From: CALJFL01 sp039964455
Lineage (GTDB): Bacteria > Pseudomonadota > Gammaproteobacteria > Pseudomonadales > Halieaceae
Length of the DNA: 64,000 nucleotides
Direction: 5' to 3'
NCBI GenBank assembly: GCA_039964455.1
Contig: JBDVXK010000024.1
Coordinates: 1 to 64,000 of the forward strand
Every line of letters starts with the position of its first letter. Position 1 is the first letter of the stretch. Position numbers and translations under genes: made by a program. Below, one piece after another: positions 1-8,889 of the stretch. The notes beneath the pieces are model-generated. The model saw only the letters and a program-made list of their open reading frames with translations, had not been told where the DNA came from and ran no database searches.

Positions 1-10
1 CTCTGCGCCT

Positions 11-1897
11 GTGCAAGAAGCCACACCTCAGCCGGCCACACCTCAGCCGGCCGCACCTCCGCGCAAGACCACTGGTCGATCGTTAAAACCCGGACGAAAG
101 CCGGTTAGCAAGGTGATCCGGACTGGAGTGGAGCTACCGGAGAAAAAACAGCTTACTCCAACCCGACTGAAGCCTGCCGAGCGATCAACTACCAGCAACA
201 GAGTACAACCCGGCGCACCCAACCTGTTCAACCTGACGGCATTTCGTAATACCGACGAGATAAAGCAGCGCGGGCCACGCTCTCAACGTCTGGCGCGAGT
301 TGGGCTCTGGACCGCCCTGGCGACCGGCATCGTACTACTGAGTCTTGCGCTGCGCTTCGGCGCCCAAGCGCCGCCGCAGATAGTCACTGGCCCCGATGCT
401 ATCGCTACAAACAGCAATGGCGACCTGCTACTGCTCGCCAATGGCCATGCGCTACTTCACGATCGCTCAGGCTCCGCCCGCGAAGCAATAAGCATCGCCG
501 CAGTACCCGCAGCCGAGAACCTGAACGTGCTTATTTTCGACCGTTCCGATGAAGCACTAATAACAGGCTCATTCGGCGAGGCTCCTGATGAAATCGCCTT
601 GGTACGATGCAAATTCAATGAACCGTCCTGCAGCCCGGCACTGGAAGACAATCCTAATGAGCCAATCAGCGCCGCTGCACTGCACGCCCGCACGGGAACG
701 CTATACATAGCTAACAGTCGAGATAGCCTGCTCAGAAAATATGATCAGAAAGGTTCTCTCGTCGCGGAATCAAGCAGGGAGCTCCCCTCCAAACCCGTGT
801 TGCACCTGGAGGACGGTTTGCTGCTCATGAATAGCAACAGCGGGCCGGCGATCAGCGTATTCAGGCCGGACACCGGAAGCTTTGGTAAGCAGCTAGACGA
901 GATTTTGTTGCTACCGCCCATCGCGGTAGAAGCTGAGCAAACGCAGCTTAGCGACTTCCTGCGTCTGCAAAATAGTTGGTGGGTTACATTGGAAAACCCG
1001 GAAACCGGGCAGCGCGGGGTTTATCAATATGACACACAATGGAAATATCTGAACGCACTGCAACTCCCCGCGAACTTCACCCCGGAGCAATTAATCGCCT
1101 GGGGACAGAAGCTACTCATCCTGGACAGTTCGCAACCCGAAGTACTGCGATTTTCTGTAACGGGAGCGCCCGAAGTACCGTTCGAATCCACCAGCCTGAA
1201 CGACTTGATCGCCCAACAAATGTCAGACGCAAGCTTCACCCGCACGGTGACCCGCCTGATACTTGCGACACTGGCAGCGATATTGCTGTGCGCGCTGATA
1301 TTTGCCTACCTTCATCGAGTGCGCGGACTAGTTTACAAGGCCGGCAATACGCGCGGAGCCCAGCCACTGGAGGACTATACGTCGCAGCTGGAGTGGTTAT
1401 TACCTGAAGCAAGCCGTCGCAGTCGCTTTTTGCAGCTCGCTGTTCTTTACCTTGTAGGCTGTATGGGAGCGCTAATCGTGGCAACAGGCCTAACCGTCAA
1501 TATGCTTCAGCTAGCGGCTCTACTCATAGCGCTGACCGGGCCTGCCATTAGTATTTTACTGCTGTATCGAAGCCCCATTGGGCATATAGGTACAGCCGGC
1601 GACACGATCGCGCTGGTCGACCACAACAGTCTTTTCCACCTGGGGCGCGACTCCCGAGTACATTACCGCTCTCGCTATCTAATCATCGATGACGTGGTGG
1701 TGTTTACCGGAGCGAGCCTGATGCCTTCATTTGACCGGGCCCAAATTGCTGCCCTCAGGCCATTGGCGGAGGCCGGCATCAAGGTTGAGCGCAAAGCCGT
1801 ATGGATCAAGCTCTTGCAAGCGAGGCACCCTTTGGCAGTGAGCGCAATCATTACCGGGGCCTGCTGGTTGCTGGCTGCAATTCTTCTGTTAGCCTGA
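11..1897 (+). CDS. Membrane protein with propeller-like periplasmic part (5' end may be missing)
   Basis: The reading frame is open to the left edge of the window, so the GTG at 11 may not be the true start. The visible 628 residues have a proline-, lysine- and arginine-rich, probably disordered cytoplasmic N-terminus (1-95) and a membrane segment near 97-115. A soluble stretch of about 300 residues (120-410) follows, with short repeated strand patterns reminiscent of an NHL or WD-type propeller. Membrane segments lie near 418-436, as a hydrophobic hairpin near 475-520, and at the C-terminus. I do not recognise a named family. It precedes lutABC on the same strand, 87 bases away, but co-function is unproven. 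No catalytic motif is visible. Confidence 0.75.
   Translation: MQEATPQPATPQPAAPPRKTTGRSLKPGRKPVSKVIRTGVELPEKKQLTPTRLKPAERSTTSNRVQPGAPNLFNLTAFRNTDEIKQRGPRSQRLARVGLWTALATGIVLLSLALRFGAQAPPQIVTGPDAIATNSNGDLLLLANGHALLHDRSGSAREAISIAAVPAAENLNVLIFDRSDEALITGSFGEAPDEIALVRCKFNEPSCSPALEDNPNEPISAAALHARTGTLYIANSRDSLLRKYDQKGSLVAESSRELPSKPVLHLEDGLLLMNSNSGPAISVFRPDTGSFGKQLDEILLLPPIAVEAEQTQLSDFLRLQNSWWVTLENPETGQRGVYQYDTQWKYLNALQLPANFTPEQLIAWGQKLLILDSSQPEVLRFSVTGAPEVPFESTSLNDLIAQQMSDASFTRTVTRLILATLAAILLCALIFAYLHRVRGLVYKAGNTRGAQPLEDYTSQLEWLLPEASRRSRFLQLAVLYLVGCMGALIVATGLTVNMLQLAALLIALTGPAISILLLYRSPIGHIGTAGDTIALVDHNSLFHLGRDSRVHYRSRYLIIDDVVVFTGASLMPSFDRAQIAALRPLAEAGIKVERKAVWIKLLQARHPLAVSAIITGACWLLAAILLLA
21..50 (+). 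repeat. Perfect 15-bp tandem duplication
   Basis: Two identical adjacent copies of a 15-base unit (21-35 and 36-50) encode TPQPA twice within the proline-rich N-terminus of the first gene. A partial third copy follows, degraded by a substitution. It is an in-frame coding repeat and looks like a recent slippage duplication. More copies could lie upstream of the window edge. Confidence 0.75.
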
Positions 1898-1929
1898 TTT
1901 TAGCGGCATCAATCCACTGGCAGTTTCGC

Positions 1930-1935
1930 TATACT
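1930..1935 (+). promoter_or_regulatory. Candidate -10 box of the lutABC promoter
   Basis: TATACT lies 50 bases before the lutA start codon, in the 87-base gap after the upstream membrane-protein gene. No good -35 box is seen at the expected spacing, so this is a weak prediction that rests on the -10 hexamer and its position. Confidence 0.3.
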
Positions 1936-1984
1936 CTCAGACAGCACACAATGTTCACACCACCCAGGCTGAGATCACGCTACA

Positions 1985-2779
1985 TTGAACGACTACTCAC
2001 CCACAGAGACGACGTCCACACCTGCCACCTCACGCTTTGACGTCGCCCTTTTCGTTACTTGTCTCGCCGATTTGTTCCGCCCGTCGGTCGCCTTCTCAAG
2101 CATCAGATTACTGGAGCAGGCGGGGTGCACTGTGTCTGTACCCCTGCAGCAAACCTGCTGCGGCCAACCCGCTTACAACACCGGAGACTACGAGGCCGCC
2201 GCCCCCATCGCCAGGCAGGTAATCGCCGCTTTTGAATCGGCTGACTACGTTGTAGTACCCTCAGGCTCCTGCGCAGGAATGATAAGCCACCACTATCCAA
2301 AACTGCTTGAGGGGGAGTGGCAACAGCGGGCCATCGCTCTGGCAGCAAAAACCTTTGAGCTTACGACCTTTCTCGCGGAAATTGCGGCTCCCCTACCGAC
2401 GGCCAAACCTATTAAGCGCAAGGTCACCTACCACGACAGCTGCGCGGGGCTGCGCGAGCTGGGCATCAAACAACAGCCTCGCAAACTGCTGGGGGAAGTA
2501 CGGCAGGTAGATATCAGCGAGTTGGAAAAATCCGATGTCTGTTGCGGCTTCGGCGGGACGTTCTGCGCGAAAATGCCAGCGATCTCAGCCAAGATGGCCA
2601 GTGACAAGCTGACTGATGCTGCAGCTGCGGGCGCAGATATTGTCACCGGTGGCGACCTGGGCTGCCTGCTTAGCCTTGCAGGTAAGGCACGGCGTGATGG
2701 GCTTTCGCTTGAGTTTAGGCACGTTGCCGAATTGCTCGCAGGCGATCTTGATACTCCAGCTATTGGTGAGCCAGAGTGA
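1985..2779 (+). CDS. lutA: LutA/LldE-type L-lactate oxidation iron-sulfur subunit
   Basis: This is one of three subunits of the LutABC (LldEFG) complex that oxidises L-lactate to pyruvate. The 264-residue protein has the two cysteine-rich CCG (DUF224) domains of the heterodisulfide-reductase type. The first runs from VTC near residue 25 to the CCGQPAY motif, and the second from HDSCAGLRELG to the CCGFGG motif with a following Cys. These cysteines are expected to bind iron-sulfur centres. The start is a TTG at 1985: an in-frame TGA lies at 1970-1972 and no ATG occurs before the conserved region. A weak start in the first gene of an operon is notable. lutB follows after 19 bases. Confidence 0.93.
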   Translation: MNDYSPTETTSTPATSRFDVALFVTCLADLFRPSVAFSSIRLLEQAGCTVSVPLQQTCCGQPAYNTGDYEAAAPIARQVIAAFESADYVVVPSGSCAGMISHHYPKLLEGEWQQRAIALAAKTFELTTFLAEIAAPLPTAKPIKRKVTYHDSCAGLRELGIKQQPRKLLGEVRQVDISELEKSDVCCGFGGTFCAKMPAISAKMASDKLTDAAAAGADIVTGGDLGCLLSLAGKARRDGLSLEFRHVAELLAGDLDTPAIGEPE

Positions 2780-2798
2780 GCACAGGCCGGGATCTCTC

Positions 2799-4220
2799 GT
2801 GAAACTGGAGTCAGCGAATTTTCTGGACCAGGCCGACAATGCGCTAGCTGATGCCAGACGAACCGTCGCCCGAGACAAGCTGGGGGTATATTCACCGAAC
2901 AAACGAACCGCAGCTGTCGAGAGCTTCGGCGATTTCGATGGCCTTCGTGAGCACGTACATGCAGTTCGTCAGCACAGCCTGGATCATCTGGATCACTACC
3001 TCTCTCGCTTTGAAGAGGAGGCACTTGCTAACGGAAATAGCGTCCACTTTGCCCGGGACGGCGAAGAGATGAATGATATCGTTCTCGATATTTGCCGCAG
3101 CGCAAATGCGCGCAAGGTCGCCAAGGGTAAGTCCATGGTTTCCGAGGAAACCGAGCTTAACGAACACTTACAAAATGCCGGACTGGAAGTCATAGAGACA
3201 GACCTTGGCGAGTACATTATTCAAATCGCAGGCGAGAAGCCCAGTCATATTACCGCCCCGGCACTGCATAAACCCGAAGATGAAATTCGGGAATTATTTC
3301 TCGACAAACATTCGCTGGGTGACCGGGAACTGGATACACCTGAAGAGCTTGTATCAGAGGCTCGCTCTGTGCTGCGCGAACATTTTCTGTCTGCGGACGT
3401 AGGCATTATAGGCTCGAACGCATTGGTCGCTGAAAATGGCTATTCCATGTTGGTCACCAATGAAGGCAATGGCGACCTGTGTGCCAATCTGCCCAAGGTG
3501 CTGGTTATCTGCACCACCATTGAGAGAGTGCTTCCTACAGCTCGCGATGCCATGGCGGTCTTGCGCTTACTGGCACGGTCCACCACCGGGCAGTCGATTA
3601 CATGCTATAGCAGTTTCTACTCTGGGCCCGCGCGAGAAGATGATATCGATGGCCCACTGGAAACACATATTGTGCTGCTGGATAACCGCCGCAGCGAGGT
3701 ACTCGCCAGCGACTACCAGGAAATACTACAGTGCATACGTTGCGGTGCCTGCATGAACCACTGTCCTGTGTATATCAATGCGGGTGGCCACGCATATGGC
3801 TCTGTTTATCCTGGCCCCATGGGGTCGGTGCTAACTCCCCTGCTCAATTCGCTGGAAGAAGCCAGCGTCTTACCCAACGCCTGTACCAGCTGCGGACGCT
3901 GTGAAGAAGTATGCCCGGCCAATATAGGCCTGCCGGACCTGCTGCGAGACTTACGTCATGAGGAAAACAGAGCAAAAATTTCAGCACCGCGCTGGCGACG
4001 GGGCATCAAGTGGCATGCCTGGCTGAGTCGACAACCGTGGCTTTATCACTTTTTCACCAATCTGGGGGTCAGCCTGCTCAATCGACTGGGGCGCAAGACT
4101 GGATACCTCAGTCGCCTGCCCTTCGCGAGTGGCTGGACCAGTGAAAGAGAGTTTCCTGTGCCGCAAAAGAACACCTTTATGCAGCAGTATAAGGTTATGA
4201 CGGAGCGCAAGAATGACTGA
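2799..4220 (+). CDS. lutB: LutB/LldF-type iron-sulfur protein of L-lactate oxidation
   Basis: This 473-residue protein is the central subunit of LutABC. An N-terminal LUD-type region (about 60-290) is followed by two ferredoxin-like 4Fe-4S motifs, CIRCGACMNHCP and CTSCGRCEEVCP, and then a basic C-terminal helical tail. I chose the GTG at 2799. The frame is open further upstream, but that part overlaps lutA and is not LutB-like, and from 2799 the protein has the usual family length of about 475. The last 8 bases overlap lutC, which suggests translational coupling. Confidence 0.93.
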   Translation: MKLESANFLDQADNALADARRTVARDKLGVYSPNKRTAAVESFGDFDGLREHVHAVRQHSLDHLDHYLSRFEEEALANGNSVHFARDGEEMNDIVLDICRSANARKVAKGKSMVSEETELNEHLQNAGLEVIETDLGEYIIQIAGEKPSHITAPALHKPEDEIRELFLDKHSLGDRELDTPEELVSEARSVLREHFLSADVGIIGSNALVAENGYSMLVTNEGNGDLCANLPKVLVICTTIERVLPTARDAMAVLRLLARSTTGQSITCYSSFYSGPAREDDIDGPLETHIVLLDNRRSEVLASDYQEILQCIRCGACMNHCPVYINAGGHAYGSVYPGPMGSVLTPLLNSLEEASVLPNACTSCGRCEEVCPANIGLPDLLRDLRHEENRAKISAPRWRRGIKWHAWLSRQPWLYHFFTNLGVSLLNRLGRKTGYLSRLPFASGWTSEREFPVPQKNTFMQQYKVMTERKND

Positions 4221-4926
4221 TCAGGCCCGCTCAGAGATCTTCGCCCGGGTTCGCCATGCCAGCCAGCGCGCCGGTGCAGGAGACATACGCAACGAACACT
4301 TTCGACTGGGCAGAAGCCCGGTAGCGCAGCAAAATGGCGATGACCTCAACACTGAATTTCTGGCCAACGTTATTGCTAATAACGGCAGTGTCGCTGTCAC
4401 CAGGAATCGCTCAGAAACTGCCAAGCAATTAGGTAGCTATCTATTCAAAAAGTACCGCAGTCGCAAGCTGCTGGTTGGTGGCGATCCCCGACTGGCGGCG
4501 ATGCCCTGGCGCGACGGCGGGTTACTGCCACGCTTTGGTGCTGCTGAAGACGGAGATTTGGCGTCAGTAAGCTATGCGCAGATGGCCATTGCAGAAACCG
4601 GCTCGATCGTAAGCTTCACCGGCAGAACCAACCCGGCGGCCAACAACTTGCTGGTGGAGGACCATATCGTCATTGTGGATGCAGCCGATGTCGTTGCGAC
4701 CCTGGATGACCTCTGGACTCGCGTGGAGGAGCTACCGGCCAGGCTACAACGCCCTCGCGGCATCAACATCATATCTGGCCCATCGAGTACGGCCGATATC
4801 GAGATGCATCTGGTAAAGGGGGCCCATGGGCCCAGAAGCTGGCACGTTATTTTGCAGGGGGACGTCCCTGAGGACGTAGCAGACAGAGCACACGAAATCG
4901 CCCGCTCTGCCGCTGTGTCCGACTAA
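4213..4926 (+). CDS. lutC: LutC/LldG-type lactate utilisation protein (LUD domain)
   Basis: This 237-residue LUD-domain (DUF162) protein is the third subunit of the LutABC lactate-oxidation complex. The family signature includes the AETGSIV segment near residue 130 and the ISGPSSTADIE segment near 195, the latter characteristic of LutC. The start codon lies inside the end of lutB, so the two are probably translated together. Its stop codon overlaps that of the opposite-strand SYLF gene by four bases. No lactate permease or LutR-type regulator is adjacent, so uptake and control must be encoded elsewhere. Confidence 0.92.
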   Translation: MTDQARSEIFARVRHASQRAGAGDIRNEHFRLGRSPVAQQNGDDLNTEFLANVIANNGSVAVTRNRSETAKQLGSYLFKKYRSRKLLVGGDPRLAAMPWRDGGLLPRFGAAEDGDLASVSYAQMAIAETGSIVSFTGRTNPAANNLLVEDHIVIVDAADVVATLDDLWTRVEELPARLQRPRGINIISGPSSTADIEMHLVKGAHGPRSWHVILQGDVPEDVADRAHEIARSAAVSD

Positions 4927-5495
4927 CGAGCCTGATAGCTGAACTTTTGCCCGCCTATCGCTGCTTCATACATCAGACCACCCTTGGCAATCGTGAAAAT
5001 CGCCATGCCCTTGCGGTAGCCGCCGTGCACTGTGCTGGCGTCATTACGGCCGCCACTCACGCCGGCTGCGGTACCACCCCCGGTGCTAGCCTCAGCTGAT
5101 ACGCCCGCGGTTAAGGCAACTGCGGTGGCCTGGGCGCTGAACTCAAAATTACCTGCGGTAAATTCTTCCAGGGCGCGTGCATCCTCGAAGAAGATCATCT
5201 GACTGAAAGCCTGACCACCAAGCTGAAAGCCCACTGTGATCTGGGTCATGGACGAGTCACCAATGTGGGCACCCTGAGCATATACCATGCCCTTACCATG
5301 GGCGCCACCAATGCCAATGCCGCCTTTACCGATAGTCGGAAAAACTGCGTAGCCATAGGCTGAATTGAAAAATTCGCTGGTCTCACCGGCGTTGCGAAAG
5401 GCCGTGACTGTTTCGCCGGCACTGTCTGCTAGCGTATTCGCAGATGCGAACAACAGGGTGCAGGCCATCAATATGGATTTGAGCTTTATGGTCAT
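4923..5495 (-). CDS. Exported SYLF-domain (Ysc84-type) lipid-binding protein
   Basis: The 190-residue protein begins with a clear signal peptide (MTIKLKSIL, then a hydrophobic stretch ending ANTLA) and continues as one SYLF/Ysc84 domain. Typical features are the YGYAVFPTIGKGG segment, the glycine-rich GIGIGGAHGKG segment, the TVGFQLGGQ segment and a C-terminal GGLMYEA motif. Eukaryotic SYLF domains bind phosphoinositides; the bacterial periplasmic versions are poorly characterised. I prefer the ATG at 5495 to the one at 5510 because a GAGG ribosome site stands about nine bases before it. The gene converges on lutC with overlapping stop codons and appears to be monocistronic. Confidence 0.85.
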   Translation of the reverse strand: MTIKLKSILMACTLLFASANTLADSAGETVTAFRNAGETSEFFNSAYGYAVFPTIGKGGIGIGGAHGKGMVYAQGAHIGDSSMTQITVGFQLGGQAFSQMIFFEDARALEEFTAGNFEFSAQATAVALTAGVSAEASTGGGTAAGVSGGRNDASTVHGGYRKGMAIFTIAKGGLMYEAAIGGQKFSYQAR

Positions 5496-5760
5496 CTTAC
5501 TATTCCTCATGCCGTTTGGGGGGAAGGATGTCTGCGCCGCCTATCCCCTGAAAGAGAGGCCATATAGTACTGCAGATGCGCGGCCATGAGGATAGTTTCC
5601 GGGATATTTTTGCGCACAAATTCCCGGAGATACCACAGTTATCAGCGCTCAGCCGGGGACCATTCAAGGAACTCACCTGGCCACACTAAATATTTCACAT
5701 TCTTGGAAATCCATAGCCGCCGAGAGCTCGTACAAAGTTTAAATAACCAAGGAGATCGAC

Positions 5761-6441
5761 ATGGAATCCGTGCTTGCAGAGAACACTTTGACATTCCCTT
5801 CCGCGCTGTCCGAATCGGCAAGAACCGTACGTAACGCCCTGGTCGAGAAAGGCCTGGAAACACCGCTAATACACACTGGGCTTGGTAGAGATGAGAAATA
5901 TCAACGGATCTCAGAAGCATTCCGTGAGATAACCGAAACTCTGGGACTGGACCTCACAGATGACAGTTTGTGCGAGACACCACACCGAATAGCGAAGATG
6001 TATGTCGACGAGATTTTTTCAGGACTCGACTACACGAACTTCCCCAAGATATCGGTAATCGACAACAAAATGCAGGTTGAGGAAATGGTGCGGATCGACG
6101 AAATCGATCTGGTTAGCACCTGTGAGCATCACTTCGTAACAATAGACGGTTCCGCTCGGGTCGCTTACATTCCGAATGACAAGATTATCGGCCTGTCAAA
6201 AATCAATCGCATTGTGCGATTTTTTGCACAGCGGCCCCAGGTACAGGAGCGACTAACACAGCAGGTGCTGGTTGCCCTGCAAGCTCTGTTGGAAACTGAC
6301 GACGTGGCAGTCACTATCAACGCGGTGCACTATTGCGTTAAGTCGCGGGGCGTCATGGATAGTAATTCCCAAACACGAACCACTGCTCTGGGCGGCGCCT
6401 TCAAGGATGACGCCAGCACGCGGGCTGAATTTCTTAGTTGA
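5761..6441 (+). CDS. folE: GTP cyclohydrolase I
   Basis: FolE converts GTP to 7,8-dihydroneopterin triphosphate, the first step of folate and pterin synthesis, in the cytoplasm. The 226-residue protein has the family's zinc ligands: Cys121 and His124 in the STCEHHF motif, and Cys192 in the HYCVKSRGV motif. The SETPHR-type motif (here CETPHR, residue 71 on) and the SKINR segment are also present. Length matches the bacterial enzyme of about 222 residues. A strong ribosome site (AAGGAG) lies eight bases before the ATG. No other folate gene is adjacent, and a strong terminator follows at once, so this is a single-gene unit. Confidence 0.97.
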   Translation: MESVLAENTLTFPSALSESARTVRNALVEKGLETPLIHTGLGRDEKYQRISEAFREITETLGLDLTDDSLCETPHRIAKMYVDEIFSGLDYTNFPKISVIDNKMQVEEMVRIDEIDLVSTCEHHFVTIDGSARVAYIPNDKIIGLSKINRIVRFFAQRPQVQERLTQQVLVALQALLETDDVAVTINAVHYCVKSRGVMDSNSQTRTTALGGAFKDDASTRAEFLS

Positions 6442-6465
6442 AATCCCCCCTCCAGGTAAATCTGC

Positions 6466-6492
6466 AACCCGGCCGCAAGCCGGGTTTTTTTT
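6466..6492 (+). terminator. Rho-independent terminator of folE
   Basis: An 8-bp perfect stem (AACCCGGC at 6466-6473, GCCGGGTT at 6479-6486) with a 5-base loop runs into a tract of eight T residues ending at 6492. It lies 25 bases after the folE stop codon and before the end of the convergent acyl-CoA synthetase gene. Confidence 0.93.
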
Positions 6493-6507
6493 GCCGTGAC
6501 CCAGCGT

Positions 6508-8166
6508 CTACCCGTGGTCGAACCAGTTCACCAATAACTGTCCTTGCTCGGCGGATTCGCGAGCGAGACGTTCAGCCAATTCGGCGAAGCGCTCTTCCAC
6601 CTTATCGCGGCGGATCTTCATGGTTGGGGTTAGCACCTCGTTCTCGATGCTCCAGGGCTCGGTTGAAATGATCAGGGCGCCAATACGCGCATGCTTCTCT
6701 ATTTCTTCGTTTATTGCCGCCAGGGTCTCAAGCATCGAAGACTGAATATGCTCCGGCTCTCGACCCCGGGCTTCGTCAGTCAGTACAGCGATCATGACAG
6801 TTTTCGAAAAGCCACGGCCAAGAAGACACTGTTGTTCCGCATGAGGATTCTTGGCGAACTCGCTCTCAATCGGCGGCGGTGCGACAAACTTGCCCTGTAT
6901 CGTCTTGAAGTAATCCTTTACCCGGCCGGTAATATAGATAAAGCCGTCATCGTCCACTCGCACCTTATCGCCGGTATGCAGCCAACCGTCCTGAATAAGC
7001 TCAGCGGTCTTGTCGGGCATCAGGTAATAACCGGGTGTACAGCCGGCGGCTTTGATAGCCAACTCATTCTCTTGGGTCAGTTTGAACTCGACCTCGCCTA
7101 TGGGTTTACCGATGGAGCCAACACGACGATCGGTATGTTTATTGGCAATCAAGCCCATGGCTTCTGTCTGGCCAAAGCCTTCCATCAAGGTCAGACCCAG
7201 CTCACCCCACCAGTGAATCAGTGCGGGTGGCGTTGGTGCCGCAGCGGTCAGGCAATAGTCCACATCGTCAAGGCCCAGCGTTTCAAGTACCAGCTTGCCA
7301 ATGCCCTCTTTGTCCTGGGCAAGGGCCTGCTCCACCGCTTCCTGGCCACCAAACTTGCCAATCACAGCCTGCTGGAACTGCTCCCAGATACGCGGCGGCC
7401 CAAAAAACATATTCGGCCTGGTGCGCTGCAGGTCACGCAGTATCGTGGTCAGCGATTCGTTGAAGCTGACCTCACCACAGAACTCCAGCGAGGCGAACTC
7501 AACAATTTGGCGCTCTGCAATATGAGATAGAGGTAAGTAGGAAAAATATCTCGCCTGGTCCCGGACCCCAAAGGCATCCTTGAAACGGCGGATGGGAATC
7601 AGGTTGGTATCATGTGACTGAATCACTCCCTTGGGCATTCCAGTCGTACCTGAAGTGAACACCAGTGACATCACATCGTCATGCTTGCACTCATACGCTG
7701 GTGCTTTGCCGCGCCACTCCGCCAGCAAGGCTTCCCACTCTAGGTGGGGCTCATCGATCTCCACACCGGGCAGAGTTATCAGTGTAATTCCTGCAGGGAG
7801 TACCGCACTCACCTGATCCCAGTTTGTAGTTTCACCGACGAACATAACCTTCGCCTCAGTGAAATTCATAATGTACTCAGCTGTGTTTCCGGGCAGCGTG
7901 GTAAACATGCTCACCGTGATGTTACCGGAGGCGATAATAGCCAGATCTGCCAGAAACCAATGGGGCCTGTTACGCGAGAGCATGACCATGCGTTCACCAT
8001 GGCCGAACTGCGTCTCCAGCATGGCTGCCATCGCGCTGATTTGCTCCCAACTCTCGCCCCAGGTGTAGTCGTCAGACCCCTCTTCCTTCAGGTCCTTTAG
8101 CCATACCCTGTCTGGGCAGGTCTGGGCCCAGTGCTGGGCGATACCGGGGAGTGTTGGGATATCCAT
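6508..8166 (-). CDS. Long-chain acyl-CoA synthetase (AMP-binding, FAA1/bubblegum type)
   Basis: This is a 552-residue ANL-superfamily ligase that would activate a fatty or other carboxylic acid to its acyl-CoA through an acyl-adenylate. It has the P-loop-like TSGTTGMPKGV motif (near 170), the GFGQTEAMG motif (near 335), the GWLHTGD motif with the adenylate-binding Asp (near 394), and a GRVKD hinge (near 409). The C-terminal Lys is probably the one in the TPTMKIRRD segment. The large-subunit arrangement fits long-chain or bubblegum-type enzymes better than short-chain ones. A GAGAGG ribosome site precedes the ATG. No beta-oxidation gene adjoins it, so the substrate cannot be read from context. 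Confidence 0.92.
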   Translation of the reverse strand: MDIPTLPGIAQHWAQTCPDRVWLKDLKEEGSDDYTWGESWEQISAMAAMLETQFGHGERMVMLSRNRPHWFLADLAIIASGNITVSMFTTLPGNTAEYIMNFTEAKVMFVGETTNWDQVSAVLPAGITLITLPGVEIDEPHLEWEALLAEWRGKAPAYECKHDDVMSLVFTSGTTGMPKGVIQSHDTNLIPIRRFKDAFGVRDQARYFSYLPLSHIAERQIVEFASLEFCGEVSFNESLTTILRDLQRTRPNMFFGPPRIWEQFQQAVIGKFGGQEAVEQALAQDKEGIGKLVLETLGLDDVDYCLTAAAPTPPALIHWWGELGLTLMEGFGQTEAMGLIANKHTDRRVGSIGKPIGEVEFKLTQENELAIKAAGCTPGYYLMPDKTAELIQDGWLHTGDKVRVDDDGFIYITGRVKDYFKTIQGKFVAPPPIESEFAKNPHAEQQCLLGRGFSKTVMIAVLTDEARGREPEHIQSSMLETLAAINEEIEKHARIGALIISTEPWSIENEVLTPTMKIRRDKVEERFAELAERLARESAEQGQLLVNWFDHG

Positions 8167-8289
8167 TAGTCGTTTCCTCTCTTATTCTGTTTGTAATATG
8201 TCGCCAGTCAGCTGGTGTACAACAGCTGCGGCGCACCAGTCTACCCCTGCTACGCTAGATTTTGTAGCACCACCACCGGCGCAGCTATA

Positions 8290-8889
8290 TCAGTCCATTT
8301 CCAGACTTTGCTGGCCTACACCGGTCGGGGTTCCCCGTTGCTGAATCCCGGTATCGCCCAGGTCGGGCCTTGACGCCGCATTAATTGCCTCCGGTAACGG
8401 CAGCAGCCTGGTGGCGCCCCAATTATGTTGTGGCATGCGGCCCACAAGGTCACTCACTTCAACCACATCGACAACACCGAAGAAGGGCTGAACAGCAGAG
8501 CCTCCTCCGATGTCACCGCTCCACTCGGAGAGTGAACTCCCCGAGAGCTTGTGCTCACGGTCAAATGTTAGCAGCAGAAACTCGCCGCTGACATCCGCCC
8601 TACCCCAGTCAATGGACAGAAAATCGGCCCCCAGGGCGCCGAGGCTGAACCCAACCGACTTCTCTCTTACCTGCCAGTACTCCCAGCCCATCACGTAGCC
8701 ACTGGGGCCCGAGGAGATGCGCTGTGGCGGGCCAAGGTCGGCCAGTACACGGGCAAGGGTAGCCGCCGATGAGGCATCAGGGATATTGGCGTCGGTAAGG
8801 GGCTGGCCCAACTCATAGCGCCACTGGGTACATCCATGCAAGCAAAGCAGGAACAGCAGGCCTACAAGGTAGCGCGTTGGCTCAGGCAT
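8290..8889 (-). CDS. Putative lipoprotein, unknown function
   Basis: This 199-residue protein starts at the ATG at 8889 (MPEPTRYLVG), with a hydrophobic segment ending in the lipobox LHGC. Its mature part has a short motif, ATLARVLADLGPP, also seen as a variant (TELGPP) in the upstream lipoprotein, which suggests related BamE/SmpA-like folds. A possible membrane-proximal hydrophobic segment (VGFSLGALGADFLSID) lies in the middle. The start lies inside the end of the upstream gene (8-base overlap), so the two are probably coupled and work together at the envelope. The family was not recognised. Confidence 0.75.
   Translation of the reverse strand: MPEPTRYLVGLLFLLCLHGCTQWRYELGQPLTDANIPDASSAATLARVLADLGPPQRISSGPSGYVMGWEYWQVREKSVGFSLGALGADFLSIDWGRADVSGEFLLLTFDREHKLSGSSLSEWSGDIGGGSAVQPFFGVVDVVEVSDLVGRMPQHNWGATRLLPLPEAINAASRPDLGDTGIQQRGTPTGVGQQSLEMD

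Noticed and set aside
2616..2798. Extended N-terminus of lutB upstream of 2799
   Set aside because: It overlaps lutA and its residues do not resemble LutB; the GTG at 2799 gives the family length.
6691..7530. 279-codon open frame on the plus strand
   Set aside because: It lies wholly opposite the clear acyl-CoA synthetase gene and its translation has no recognisable motif. It is a GC-driven shadow frame.
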